Assembly: GCF_032884065.1 (NCBI RefSeq) | Contig: NW_027062617.1 | Span: 496,001-560,000, forward strand | Reading direction: 5' to 3' | From: Artemia franciscana | Lineage: Eukaryota; Arthropoda; Branchiopoda; Anostraca; Artemiidae | DNA length: 64,000 nucleotides | Shown: positions 24,051 to 36,878 of the stretch, piece after piece | Position numbering within the stretch: the first letter of the stretch is position 1 | How the letters are laid out: each line of letters opens with the position of its first letter | Notes under the pieces: model-generated | Told to the model about the DNA's origin: nothing | Seen by the model: only the letters and a program-made list of their open reading frames with translations | Databases searched by the model: none | Position numbers and translations under genes: made by a program

Positions 24051-24723
24051 TGCAGGGCTCCCACGGCGTCATCAAAGTTAATAAAGTTTTTCGTGAAATT
24101 ACGCACCATAGAGTTTGTACCGTTCACACAAGAATTTCATATTTTTAACTTTACAGCAATTTTTGATAGCAAACAACTGAACTAATCAGACAGAGAGCAG
24201 AAAAAAACCATCTCCTAAAGTTTAATAACTGAGGCTTAATTGAAAACATTTATTTGTCCAATCTTATTCTATTACCAAGCAAAACATTTCAATTATTATA
24301 CACAATTATATATATATACACTTGTTTTTGTGTGGTTTATGTGAATTTTTTCACAAGTCTTCTAGAATTGGCTGAACTTTGCGGACTTTCTTAGTTAAAC
24401 TTTTTTTCTGACAACAATAAAGTCAGCAAAGCTATGTGGGGTTTAATTAACTCTGTGGACCACCTTATTAACTTTTTTGACACCGCGGGCATGGTTGCCA
24501 CCACGGTCAATTCCTAAAGTGCTGCAATTGCTCAAATTTGCGTACTACATAGCGATTTTCGGGCTATAGTAAAAAATTACTGTAATAGTGCTAAAAGAGG
24601 ACTTCCGTGCTATTTTAGCTCTATTTTAGCAACCCTGATCACGTGTTACCCCACTAAAGACAATAAAATGGTGCTAAAATGGCACTTTCGTGCTGTGGCA
24701 ACCCTGGCCGTGGGAGCCCTGCA
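24051..24723. mobile_element. MITE-like element with 17-bp perfect terminal inverted repeats
   Basis: TGCAGGGCTCCCACGGC (24051-24067) is the exact reverse complement of the sequence at 24707-24723. The CAGGG start resembles hAT or P-type termini. CAACCCTG-type boxes recur near the right end (about 24632 and 24699). No transposase is encoded in the 673 bp. The flanks show no convincing 8-bp target duplication, so the superfamily is open. Confidence 0.6.
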
Positions 24724-27700
24724 ATAGTTGCCCGTGTTCCACCGCATCTACGAACAACCCACGGATCATAGTTGCCGCAATGCCAAAGTATTTTTGTCAC
24801 TGGAGGTCTAGTTTCAACTTTGGTTAGCCCCCAGCTTTGTCATGACTAGGACCGAAGCGCCATTTTCTAATACACTTTTTGGCATAGGTACGTTATTACT
24901 TTAAGCACTATAAATATTAAAAAATGCAATGGTGAGTTTTCTTGGATTTTTCTTCTCAATATGAAAGAAATTTTGCGATGCCAGCTTACCTAGCTTATGA
25001 ATTCTTGTTTTGCAAGTGCGACGAATAATAACAGCAATCCGGGTTGCAGTGGCAGCTAGCAACTTAGTAAAAGACGATCATCACGTCCGATAGCTGGGCT
25101 CTGGAACATCGTAGAGAGCTGTTTAATGACTAATTTTAAAGGAAATTGATGAAGTTAAAAACCTTTTGTAATTAAAAAATAATTTTTAAATATATTCAGT
25201 TTTTTACAAAAAACTCCATTTTTTATAACACTATAGTAGCTTATGCTATTATAATATCAGGATTTTGTCACCTCTAGTCGCTTTTGTAATTAAAAAAACA
25301 TTTAAAACAAAATCAATATTTTTACAAAGAACTGTATTTTCATATACTAGATAACGAGTGTCGTCATAGTTTTGTTAGAACTACGAGGTAAATAGAAAAA
25401 TAATGCACAAGGTCGTATCCAGAAACGGGATTACAGGGTTTGACCCCTCTCAAAGAAATTTTTATCAGATACGTTAAAACGTAACAAAAATGTTAATAAA
25501 CTGATTTTGATGTGTTTTTTAAAGTTTTTTGTAACCCTATCCTACCCCTGAACAAAAACCTATATGCGGCCTTGATAATGCATATCGGTCCCTAACCCGA
25601 TATGCTGGTTATTATGCTGGTGATGGTGATTAATAATCTTATTCTTTGTTCTGAAAAATAAGCTCTTAAGATTCCTTTCTGGTTTGAATGTTACATTCAA
25701 AAATGAGTATTCTGTATTTATTTTCTTATCATTGTTTTTATAGTTTGTGTAGGAGCTTGCCATTAACCGCTCATTCGGCTGATAGGGAAGGATTTATGAT
25801 AATACATGCTGCTTTTATCAATATGTGGTTTATTCTTAAAATATCAAGGAGAGTGAAAATGGAATCTGGCTATTTGAATCGGTTATATGGAAAATTGTTT
25901 TAAAAGGCTTAATTTCGTCAAAATTCTGGGGTGGAGGATAATCTGGATATTTGAATTATGCAGGCTTATCTTAGTTTTGACAAGATTGTTGATGAAACTA
26001 AATTTCATCTGGGGGCAAACTGAAGTCTGGGGGAAAACCAGGATGCGGAGGGGACAGTTATATTTAGTAATCCACATATTGTTAATGTTTAATTTTTATG
26101 GACAAAAGCGGAATCAACTTTAATTAAATTGATTCTGTTTATTTGTTTCCACGATTTGGAATGGCATTACTGACAAAAATGTGGCACTGCCCTAAAAACT
26201 TCAAAACTTTCGAAACAACCAAAAGAAGAGATCTTAGCAAACTGAGATATCAAGTCTCAAGAATAAGCTTAAGATGGGACCACGGGTCTCAAATTTTGTT
26301 TTGTTTTGATGTTCATAACACTTTGATTAGTTTTGCTTTATTTTGCTTTACCGATTGTCAAAGCTATGTACGACATTTTAAATTAACTCTTTTTGGTTCA
26401 GTGCGGTGGTATAGTTTATGAAAGTGCTAGGTCGTGTAAAAACCTTTTCGGTAATTCTAAATCGATTAGCTGTATCGAAATTATTCTTCGAAAGCATTTT
26501 GTCCGAATTTAGGTCAAAATTGTTGTCTTGAGATGGAAACAGGATATTTTGCCGCAGAACGGTCTCTTTTGGCTCTTAAGAAGGGCACTAGAACTTTACA
26601 TTTTCGATCAAACATTCTCTCTCCCGATAATAAATGAAGAAATTTTTTATGCAAATATTCCTAGTGAAAACAAAACCCAAACAAATACGGATCCATGAGT
26701 GTCTCTCCAGTAAAGCACGAAGTAATATCTTCTGGGATAAAGATGGATAAGCCACTAGTATAAGATTCTCGGTCAAGTTGAATTTGATAAGTGTTCTTTC
26801 CATTAAACATTCTCAAACTGCATATTACGAGCTGTTGCACAAGTAGAAATAATGTTTTTAGTACTATTTGCAGTGTTCACAGTAAAGGTAATATACAGTA
26901 GGAAAAAGTCTTATACTCTTCATTTAAAATTTTTGATACAAATCTAAAACCACACAAGCTTCATGACCCCGCCTTCGTGCACACGTATTGAAAAATGTTG
27001 CAAAAGAAAAACCAAGTAGTAACTGAAACTATGACTCTTACGGTTTGTGAAACTTCCCAAATTGCGCGCTATGAAATGTGTGTCATGTTTGGAGAATTAT
27101 TTCGCTACTGTATGTTACCTTTACTGTAGTAGATAATATCTGTTAAAAATTGACTGCAGCACCAGGCCACCAGGGGCGAATACAGCTGCGCAAGCTCCTT
27201 CTCCACCGATCTCTATCCATGGCTTCACTCTTTACCCCTCTCATATTACCTAAATTTTCTTTAAACGATTCCTCATGATCTCTTCCTATCCCATTCGGGG
27301 ATGAGCTGGTTTTTCTTTCGCCCGAGAGGGATGACCAAAAAGAATATTAGCAGTAGCAATGGTATTTATAAACAATAAGAAAATTTGGACGAGCTCATGA
27401 AATTTGTCTGTCAAGGAAAATAGTTCTTCTATTTACGAAATTATAAATAAAAGAAGCAAAAATTTTAATTGTGAAGTTTCCTCTTTTCTTTTGTTCTTCA
27501 TTCCTGTTTCAACTTTAGTTAAACCGTACCATAATAAATGGCAAGTAAAGACTAGCCTTTTTCTGTTATTGAATAAAAAAATATTTCCCTTAGCAAATAC
27601 CCCCTGGAAAAACACCTCCCCACAGAAAATCCTCCCCCTGGAAAATCTCTTTCCTAATGATATATTCTGCATACAAAAAAGAGACAAATTGTAAAACATA
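24724..27700. other. Intron sequence with minor repeats
   Basis: Two diverged ~110-bp copies of an A/T-rich segment (about 25160-25230 and 25270-25345) stand in tandem. Open frames at 25688-26421 lack any recognisable domain. A short family 1 module scrap (AAGAAGGGCACTAGAACTTT, 26577) and a GGAAAA/CCCC-rich scrap (27590-27660) are present. Confidence 0.4.
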
Positions 27701-28870
27701 CATTCCTTGCTCCAGAGACCTCGGAGGCATGACATCCCCAGAGGCGTAGCTATTAGGCTATTTCGAATAAACTGGCTTTTTTATGTCTCTATCAGTACTA
27801 AGGAAAAAACATAAAAGAGAAAGAGGGAGACAAGGTGGCTGCCCGTCGCTCCTTTTCAGCAAGTCTCCCAAAATCCCTTTATAATGTCAACTTAACACCC
27901 TTAGCCGTTCCTTAGATATTACTGTTGTGTCCTTTTGAAAACCCTCCTGCATATTGTATGCAATGATTTTCTTTGATACTCCCTTCAACATTTCCTTAAA
28001 GTTTTACCTTAATATTCCTAGCCTTTTTGGAGACTGAGGATCACACATGTCACCTTTCCCCAATAACCAACCTTGTATATAAACAATGGACAACTTACGT
28101 AACTTACAAAACTTGTTCAGGGGCTAAGGGGGTTAATTCATCACCGGAGGTATAGTTTTTAGTATTTATCGACTAATTTTAACAAGATGACTATTCCAAA
28201 ATTTTGGTCAAATATCTTGGGAGGGAGGGCAGCTAGAAAGCGAATGGGATGAGGACTGGTTGTCATTTGACAACTTTTTTTCTTCATCAGCATACTCAGA
28301 AAGTTTAAACTTAATATCATCAACTGCTCTTATGATATTGCAGATTCGCCTTTTTCATAAACAAAGTACACATAGTATCTTTAGGTTTAGTTTAACGTGC
28401 CCCTCATCATTCCCTGGAGTTTAATGTTAATACCCTTAGCCTTTTTGAACACACCAAGAATAAAGATTCCTCCTTTTAGGTATTGCATCCCTAGAGGCAT
28501 AATTACTAGACCATTTGAACAAAATCCTTTTTTACAAATTTGACCAGTGATGAGTACAGGGGGCATCTAAAATGGGTAAGGGGGGTTGATTACCCTGTGA
28601 TTTAAAAAAATACTTTAAAAAAAATTTGATCAGTGATGAGGACAGGAGGCGTCTAAAATGGGTAAGGGGGGGGGTGATTACCCTGTGATAGCTCTTCAAA
28701 GTACCCTTAAATTTTCGACATGACATCCTCAGCCGTTCCTTAGAAATCGAATACGTTCTTCCGACAATCAGCACATATAAAGGGCATTTTATTATGTTGG
28801 GTATCCCTCTCCAAAGCTGTGGGGGTTTATTTCATCCCCACTGGCATAGTTATTTCCAGCATTTGATTGT
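27701..28870 (-). repeat. Diverged array of family 1 internal module
   Basis: Blocks such as GGCATAGTT or GGCGTAGCTATTAGACC, TTTGAACAAA, CCTTGTATATAAACAATGG and GCTGTGGGGGTTT recur in the order seen inside family 1. An 86-bp unit (GATCAGTGATGAGGACAGG and following) is duplicated in tandem, starting at about 28541 and 28627. Confidence 0.55.
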
Positions 28871-29539
28871 TTTGATCATAACTTTGATTTTTGATGGTTT
28901 CTAATAACTTGTAGATAATAAGATATTTATTTCCACAAATGTCTATCACAAGTCCCAAAGAGCCGAATTCAAATTTTGTAGTCATAAAACCAAATAAAAT
29001 AAAGCAAACAACATAAAAACTGGCAAAACAATGCCAAAAACAGCAATATCTGAATTGCAAAACCGTTCATTAATCAAAAATATTAAGAGGAAAAATTTTA
29101 GAAAGCTAAAAGGTAAAACTAGAAAAAATAAATAAAAAGGGATGAAATAAGATATACACTAAAAAGGTATAAGAGAGAACATATAGAAAAGGGGGGGGAC
29201 AAAAGAATCAAACGAACATAAAACGTGGGTATCACCAGTACCAACAAAAAAGAAAGAAGAAACTAGTGACTCATTGTTATTATAATGAAGGGAACAAAGG
29301 TTATTCATACCTGGAGGTAAAACAACGGATGGGGGACGAGATAGGAACGGGTTCAGAAACAGAACGTGACAGGCGGTGTCTGGGTGGGAAGTATCTTTCG
29401 GGGAAAATATTTTCCGTGCGAAGGTTTATTATTACATTTTTTTTTGCAAAAAGGAGGTGTGACATTCCTCTCATGTGCTCTAGAGTTTCCAGCTTGTTTT
29501 TTTCTTTTTTCTTTCTTTTTTTTTAAGAAGGAGTGAGGT

Positions 29540-31830
29540 ACCTTGGCCTCTTAAAAATTATTCTCTTCTGATTTATCGCGGGAGATGCCAGGATGCCAAA
29601 CTGGACAAGCATATTCAAGATGCGGGGGAACAAAGGTAGTATATATCCTTAAAGAATGAAATTGGGGATGTTAAATTTATTCAAAACCTTAAAGAGAGAC
29701 ATGGACGCATTAGCTCTCTGGACAATACTGTAACATGGATATTTCACTTTAAATTAGAAGAAATTACAACCTCAAGTAATTTAAAGGAAGACACAGAAAT
29801 ATCTGAGGGAAAGAGGTACGGTTTTAAGGAAACATATTGGCATTATCCTAGATTTAGAGAGGGTTTACTCTAATGTCTAAGTTCGCAGTGTCATCTGCGA
29901 TATCACTGAGGATACTCATAGGGTTGCTTACTAAGTTTCGGTAGCAGGTTTCAACAACCGTTAGGTCATCAACAAATATCCACCTGTCGGGAAATTCCTT
30001 AGCGAGACTATTTGTTGTAACAGAAAAAAGGAGGGGACCAAGGAGAGCACGTTCAGATACTCTATTGTGGACAGGGAGAGGACTAGAAAAATGATTCTGA
30101 TATTTAACTACTTGATCTAGTTGATAAAAAGGAGGAAATTATTCGAACCAGGAAAGAATCAATACTTAAATCAGTCACAAGTTTATCAACTAAAACATTA
30201 GGGTTAAAAAGGCCAATGCTCTTTGAGGGTCAAAGAAAATTAAGTCTATCAAGCAATTAGGTTTTTGAGAATTTTCCCAATTGAATCGATAAAAAAAACA
30301 AGAGAATGGAAATTAGAGGTGGATTTGCGGTTCCCGAATCGTTTCAGTTGAGCAAGAGGTAGGATTTTTTCTTTTAGTCAATCTGCAAGGAATCATTCAT
30401 ATAGTTTAGAGAACATAAGGAGTGAGTGAAACAGAACGAACACCTTCAAAACCAGGTATTCCGTCTTTCTTTTTCAAGGGGGATGAAACCCTGTTTCCAA
30501 ATTTGCGCATATTGGCAAGACTCAGTAATCTCATTAAAAAAAAGACAAGAGCTTTGAAAGGAAGTAACTGAAAGCACTAATAAGAGGAAATGGGATACCT
30601 AAAGGGCACACACTTGTTTTACGTATTTTCCCAATTCTTCTTTCAATCTCAGACGGGAATATGGAGGGGAATGCAGGTGGAAGATCATCAGTAGATAATT
30701 GATAAGACAATAGCGAAAGGCTCTGGACGATAGAAGCAAGAAAATTGTTAAGATTATTAGCAGTAACTTCTGGGGATCCAGGTAAGTTGAAATCAAGCTA
30801 GTCTAGACTCCTGCCACACAACTTTTTTACCTCGGAATTTTTTGGTTTATCTGCAAACAATTCTCCAGCCTTATTCTTGTAGTAGGATCGGGGAGATTTA
30901 TGCATTTCCTTTTTAATTGCTTTTCTTTATTTATTAGCTTCATCCATTTTACCATTTCTTAAAAGATTCAATTTTGTGTCTAATTAGCCCTTTTATGGGC
31001 TGATTAATGAATGGTTTGTCACAGGAGCACCTCTTAAATAAAGAAATTAGATTTTTATCATTCAGCTTGTTGTGAAAGGTAGGGATTTTTTCATCAACAT
31101 TATGCAAATTATAAATATCAAACCAATCCTCAGTACTAGGCTACCTTCTAAAAGAGAGAAGGCCAGCATTTTGAAGGGGGGCGGTAAGAACCATAAGTTA
31201 CTGAGAAACAATTCTCAAAATTAAAAGGGGGGACAGAGGCAGGGAAAGAAGGAAAACCTGAAGGAGAACTGTAAAAAATATTCAGATTAAACTTTGAGAG
31301 AGGAGCAAATTGAATTCAATTTAAGTTCAATGATATCCCCAACCAAAAAAGTCCGGCATTAGGATACTTAGAAATACTGGTTTGTAATTCTTCGAGAAAT
31401 TTGTATTTTGCATCAATCTTTTGGTTCGGTGAGTAATAGAAGACAACTATTGCAATGATATCATAGGGACGGGGAGGTTCTTTAGGTTTAATACTTAGCC
31501 AAATTTTTTCATCATACTCAGATAAATTAGGAACAGGATTTTAGAGAAAAGGTTGCATTTAGCAAAAAACATGACTCCACCTCCTTTTTTTCCAAGTGGA
31601 CCAAGTTTAATAAAGTAATTTGACAAAGTAAGGGACCTTTGGTCATAAGACTACTTCTGTAACAGCAATAACATCAATCTGGTTAAATTCTGATAGCACC
31701 TTGAGTTCCGTAGTTTTGTAAAAATGAGGCTTTCGGTGTTAGTGATTAAAAATTTTGGGAATTTAAAGCGACTAGAGAGTGACATTGTCGATGAGTTTCA
31801 GTAATACTTGGGGTGGGTTTTAATTTTGGC
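29540..31830 (-). mobile_element. Decayed CR1/jockey-like LINE, endonuclease plus reverse transcriptase
   Basis: Reading down the minus strand, the apurinic endonuclease N-terminus appears near 31710-31660 (KVLSEFNQIDVIAVTEV). A linker near 30900-30790 reads SYYKNKAGELFADKPK and LPGSPEVTANNLNNFL. Near 30690-30610 comes LPPAFPSIFPSEIERRIGKI. The catalytic core near 30010-29890 reads LAKEFPDRWIFVDDLTVVE, with FVDD as the metal-binding motif, then ISDIADDTANLDI-like text. Frameshifts and stops separate all blocks. The wording fits CR1- or jockey-type elements, but the clade is not proven. Confidence 0.75.
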
Positions 31831-32029
31831 CTGCGGGATGGAGCGGATAATTTTAGGGGCAGACTATTTATTACAGGATAATTTTAGCATGTAGGAACTC
31901 TCAAATCAGAGTCACATTGGTAGGGTACCCATGGGGAATAAAGTGTAAGAGATGGGGTAAAAGTTTTCTGGTGATACGAGAAGAAGTCAAATTGGGAATA
32001 TTCTTTAAGGGGAGGTAGGCCAAGTGGAT

Positions 32030-33235
32030 GCTGAAGCTTTTTAATATCCCCCTAACATGCCGTGGAAGTTTCATTTAAATACCCTCAGGCATTCTTAAAA
32101 TATTACATATGCTTCTTTTTGATAAACTGGATGGACATAATGTCTTTCGATTTAGGTATGACGTGCGCTTCAACATTCTCCAAGGTTTCAAACTAATGCC
32201 CCTAGCCTTTTCGGATACACCCAGAATCAAATATTTCCATTTTCTTAATTATAAATCCTGCATGTAAACAATGGTTAAGTTAAAAAATTTAAATCCTTAC
32301 ACTGGGGCTATGGGGACATCGCATTCGGGGAAGTGTAGCCATTAGACTTTTTTGGGGGGTTGGCTACCTTAAATGTCTCTTCAACATCCTTTCCACATAC
32401 TTTGAAAGTTCCAATTTAATACCCTCAGTCGTTCTTTAGATACTGTTGGTATTCCCTTTTCACAACCAGCTAGAACATAGTATTTTGACTGTGTCCGGCA
32501 CCCCTTTCAATACTTTATTACAATTTCACCTTAATATCTTGAGGCCTTTTGGATACCCAGGATCAAACAGGCCATATTTTCCAATATAAATACTTGTACG
32601 TTAATAATGGACAATTTGCATAGCTTTTAACCCTTCTCTGGATGCTGGGCGAAAATTTATTGACTCTGGAGGCATATTTATTTGACCTTTCAACCATTTT
32701 TGACCAAATGGCTATCTCATAGTTCAGATCTGATATATTTGGGAAAAACGTGCGGGGGAGGAGGCTGGTTCCCCTTTGTTCACTTTGGACTTTTAAAAAT
32801 TGAACTTGTATTTTTGATTTCAATCGAATGAGCTCCTCCTAAGTTTTCACGACCTCTCCTTCCACAAAAAAACATAGGTTAATAATATGTAATTTGTTTG
32901 AGTTGTAGCCCTTGCCCAAAAGGCTGTGGAGAGATGTTAATCCCACGAGTTATAGTATTTGGCTTTTGGTATATTTTGAACAAAATGATTATCTGAAAAT
33001 TTTGATCAAATATGGTTGGAGAAGAAGTTACCCTCCAATCACTTTCGACCCTTAAAAAGTAAACTGGAACTTTCTCTTTCTGATCGAATGAGCCCCTTCA
33101 AAAGTTTTTGCGATCACATCTTCCATAAAACGTTGTATATTATCAATGGGAAATTAGCATAACTTATAGTCCTTGCCGCAAGAGCAGAGGGTTTATTAGC
33201 CAGAACCATAGCTATTTAACTTTCAGACCATTTTG
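32030..33235 (-). repeat. Array of family 1 internal module, about four to five units
   Basis: Units of roughly 230-260 bp repeat TTTGAACAAAATGGCTATCT-like text, a G-rich block, CACTTTCGACCCTTAAAAAG-like text, GAATGAGCCCCTTC and ATAGTCCTTGCC. The same module occurs once in each family 1 copy. The Penelope-like element at 33240-37130 is inserted in this array, which resumes at 37235. Confidence 0.65.
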
Positions 33236-33239
33236 AACA

Positions 33240-33284
33240 ATATATATAATGAAAAGAGAAATCACCAATGCTACAGCACAAACA

Positions 33285-33317
<33 letters not shown>

Positions 33318-33573
33318 AGACAGAAGGAGAAAAGGAAGACTGTTTTCCTAAATTAGTGATTAATATAGACAAGCACTTGAATGAGGCCTTAACCCTACTC
33401 ATCCATACAATCACATAGGTCGAACAGCATAGCCACACACAATCAACCATAAAGAATAATCCATGGACAGGCAGTCATGTCGTCAATAAGTATAAGTCGT
33501 CATTTACCAAACAATAGAAAAAATAATATAGACAAATAATTCAGAGGCAACACCCAACATAAGGGCTCATCAG
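33240..33573 (-). repeat. 3' pseudo-LTR of the Penelope-like element
   Basis: Direct repeat of 36776-37128. It includes an oligo-A tract of about 30 on the plus strand, AACAGCATAGCCACACACAA, and GCAACACCCAACATAAGG, ending with CTCATCAG (CTGATGAG on the element strand). Confidence 0.85.
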
Positions 33574-33969
33574 GAGAATACACTGGCCTATATAGGGTTT
33601 CGCCACTCTAAATTCTCTACCCAGCACAGTGTTGTGGCTACCACAGAATATCCATGGCATCCCCGCGTCAGGTATCACCCCCAAAATACATGCCTATGAA
33701 AAAAAAAAAACAGCAAATGTAAAACAACCAAGTAAAACCAAAAACAAGCTTATCCTGTTACTATATCCCTCCTTTTAGCAACAATAGGTAAACTAAATAT
33801 TATAAATTTTACCAAATCACAAATATTAACACATTACAAAAAACCTGAATGAACTAAACAATTGTATAATTCATCTTTACCATGTGGCTAATTTTTTTGA
33901 AAATCCGCTCAATTAGAAACACAATTCAAAATAAATGGCGCTGTGACAACATTTCTCGAACCTCCGAAA

Positions 33970-36603
33970 TTAGTTAAAAATTTCTTTAAGTATTTCTAGA
34001 TAATTCTTTTGATATTTATTTAAAAGTTCGTTATAATGAAAACTAAATTTTTTAAATTGCCAAGTTAATTTATTTGCAGAAAAACCTCTTGATATCAATT
34101 TTTGGCTTAAGATTTTACATCTATTTTTAAAATCAATATAATTATTACAAATCCTTGCATAACGAAGTAACTGTGAGAAAAACGCTGAATATGTGATATT
34201 TGAGTGTATATTACTTTCAGGGAATGGGAAACTAATCACTTCAAAATCTAAATCATCCGTTTTATTATACATTTTAAAACTTAATTTATTATCACAAATA
34301 TTAATATTTAAATCTAAGAAATGATCTTCATGACCAGCGCCATGACTAGGCTCAAGAATAAGCTCTGATGGATATATATTTTTAGAAATATCAATGAAAT
34401 CCTTACAATTTAAGACCAAAATATCATCTAAATATCTTTTATTATTTGACAAAGCATGTTTTAAATTAATTGGATTATTCTTATCCATCATATATGTATA
34501 TTCTAGTTGACTTAAAAACAAGTCAGCTATAAATGGGCTGGCATTCCCCCCCATGGGAATTCCCATAATTTGCTTGTACAAATCACCCCCAAATCTTATA
34601 TAAGTATTGTATAAAACAAATTCCAATAACTCAAAAATCATATCCAAGCTGTAACATCTCAAGTTAACTGTAGTATTAAAGCAGTTTGTCCATATAGCTT
34701 TTTTATTATAAATGTCTATTTTTAAGAACCTTTTACTAGATAAAAGGAAAGATTTCTTTATAACAGTTTTTAAATTATCAAACACTAAATTAAGTGATAA
34801 ATTAGTATACATTATCGCAAAATCGAAAGACTCAATTCTTTTAGCTGAAACCATTGTTAAAGAATCTATCACCTGCAGTGAATTATTAACACTCCAATAT
34901 GGATTAAAATTCGAAAATTTTTTAATACCAGAACAATAGGTTTTAAGTTTATTTACAATTTCCTTTAAAATTAAAGAGAGGTCAGTAGCAGCAATGCGGG
35001 TTGGACATTTAGCTGCTCCAGCAATAAACCGTGGTTTAGGGGGATTCTTATGAAATTTTACAGTCCAATATAGGAAAGGGAACTTTTTATCATTGTCATT
35101 TATTTTAATATTAAAATTTTTAAAAAGTATTTCTTCAGTCTTTTCAATTAAATTCTCATCCTCTCTATTTACCTTTTCGTAAACATTAGTTGTGCATAAC
35201 TCCCTTTTTAAGATATCACAATACAGCTTCTGACAAATTATGGCAAAATTATTATTAGCTTTATCCACTGGCACAATTACAAATTCATTCTTTAGATTAG
35301 CAATTGCTTGTTTAATCTTCGCATTATAAAATAATGATTTATTGTTACTATTTTTTAAGTTAGAATATATTTTATTTCTTACTCTACTAATAATTAAATT
35401 CTTCCAACTTTGAAAACTCTCTTTATTTTTATTCTCTTTCTTACACCACTTATCAATAAATAAATCAAAATCATTTTCGAAGCCATCAAGAACACTCGAT
35501 GGTTTCAAATGATGAGAAAGACGGAAATTAGCCCCTTTATTCATTATAATTTGAAGATCATCTTGCTTTATTATTGACAAGTCCCCTGTTATAACATGTT
35601 TGTAAGTAGGATTTACAAATGGGCCAAGTTGCTTACAATTACAAACCGGTTTCCAATTTATATCACTATCTAGTTTTTTTAGTATTAAATTATAATTAAA
35701 AATAATTTGCCCAATAGTTTTTGAAATTTTATAAGTTAAAACTGGACTATCATTATAATATAAATTACTAGGAAGGGCCTGTTTCACATGCCGCTGATTT
35801 AAAATTTCTGGTAAATTAATATCTTCAATCTGCTTACAAGTAAAATTAATAGGTAAATATAATCTGTTATCCTTATTACTAATCTTATCGAACTTTTTCT
35901 TTTTTGAAATAAATTTCGTTTTAGTTAGAATGCAAATTGTATCACATATTACTTTAAAATTATAATCAAGAGCTGTATTATTCTTAACAATCCAGAAAAG
36001 TTTGATTAAATTCCTCTTGGATAAATTATTTAGACACTTTATTACAGAAATCATACCCCTAGATTCAAGTAGCTGGCATAGATCTATAGAAAGCATATGT
36101 ACATCTAATTCATTTTTTCTATTATTTTTCCTATGTCCTCTCGATCGTTTTTTACGTTTAGTAGGACAAGTAAAAGAAGGATGGTCCATAAAACCATCAA
36201 TACATTTAACAACAACATGAGACATGTCACCATATTTTGCTACACGATCATTTAGCCCAAAAGGATAAGCTGTACCAAGAGTATGGATCCAGAAATCCTC
36301 CTGTTTACGTAGTCTATTATTCTTCTTTTCTTTATTTAAATTTTCTAATTCTAAATTTTCTAAAATTGTGACAGTTATATCTGATATGGAACATTTACCA
36401 TTATTACAATGTTGAACTAGATAGTTATTAGTTTTTTCATTATTAACTGTTGTCTTTTGTCCAGAAAATCTTTTATATATATTATTAGTTGTTTCCCCCA
36501 CATATTGTAGGCAGCATTTATTACATTCTAATAGGTAAATTACATTGGTTGTTCTACAATTAACATTACCACGTAACTTGCATGCAAAATTTTGGTCAAT
36601 AGG
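33970..36603 (-). CDS. Penelope-like protein: GIY-YIG endonuclease plus reverse transcriptase
   Basis: The frame is open from 36603 to the stop at 33970, about 877 codons, without internal stops. The GIY-YIG nuclease comes first: VIY at 36543-36535, YVG at 36504-36496, then the arginine of YKRFSG and the glutamate of RKQEDFWIHTLG, ending with YPFGLNDR. The RT follows: KPRFIAGAAKCPTRI (near 35040), motif B MGIPMGGNASPFIADLFL (near 34570), catalytic RYLDDILVL (near 34440), then the thumb with HFLDLNI. No ATG lies before YVG; TGA at 36606-36604 blocks the frame inside an 8-bp tandem duplication. The protein would nick DNA and prime reverse transcription of its own RNA. It is otherwise intact and may be recently active. 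Confidence 0.85.
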   Translation of the reverse strand, partial: PIDQNFACKLRGNVNCRTTNVIYLLECNKCCLQYVGETTNNIYKRFSGQKTTVNNEKTNNYLVQHCNNGKCSISDITVTILENLELENLNKEKKNNRLRKQEDFWIHTLGTAYPFGLNDRVAKYGDMSHVVVKCIDGFMDHPSFTCPTKRKKRSRGHRKNNRKNELDVHMLSIDLCQLLESRGMISVIKCLNNLSKRNLIKLFWIVKNNTALDYNFKVICDTICILTKTKFISKKKKFDKISNKDNRLYLPINFTCKQIEDINLPEILNQRHVKQALPSNLYYNDSPVLTYKISKTIGQIIFNYNLILKKLDSDINWKPVCNCKQLGPFVNPTYKHVITGDLSIIKQDDLQIIMNKGANFRLSHHLKPSSVLDGFENDFDLFIDKWCKKENKNKESFQSWKNLIISRVRNKIYSNLKNSNNKSLFYNAKIKQAIANLKNEFVIVPVDKANNNFAIICQKLYCDILKRELCTTNVYEKVNREDENLIEKTEEILFKNFNIKINDNDKKFPFLYWTVKFHKNPPKPRFIAGAAKCPTRIAATDLSLILKEIVNKLKTYCSGIKKFSNFNPYWSVNNSLQVIDSLTMVSAKRIESFDFAIMYTNLSLNLVFDNLKTVIKKSFLLSSKRFLKIDIYNKKAIWTNCFNTTVNLRCYSLDMIFELLEFVLYNTYIRFGGDLYKQIMGIPMGGNASPFIADLFLSQLEYTYMMDKNNPINLKHALSNNKRYLDDILVLNCKDFIDISKNIYPSELILEPSHGAGHEDHFLDLNINICDNKLSFKMYNKTDDLDFEVISFPFPESNIHSNITYSAFFSQLLRYARICNNYIDFKNRCKILSQKLISRGFSANKLTWQFKKFSFHYNELLNKYQKNYLEILKEIFN

Positions 36604-36775
36604 TCAATAAATACATAAACAAAAAGATGAAAGAACATGAAATTTGCATAAGTGCCATCTCACCAATAATTAACAATATCAGGTTAAAAACCTGGACCAG
36701 GGTAAAGGTCTGTCGGGGAGAAAACTAAAAAAAAAATTTTCTCCACCAGCACTGGATCCAACCTGGAATAATATA

Positions 36776-36811
36776 ATGAAAAGAGAAATCACCAATGCTA
36801 CAGCACAAACA

Positions 36812-36878
<67 letters not shown>

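Noticed and set aside
29266..29526. 86-codon frame ending in a poly-Phe tract
   Set aside because: Low-complexity T-rich tail, no domain, next to the 3' end of a LINE.
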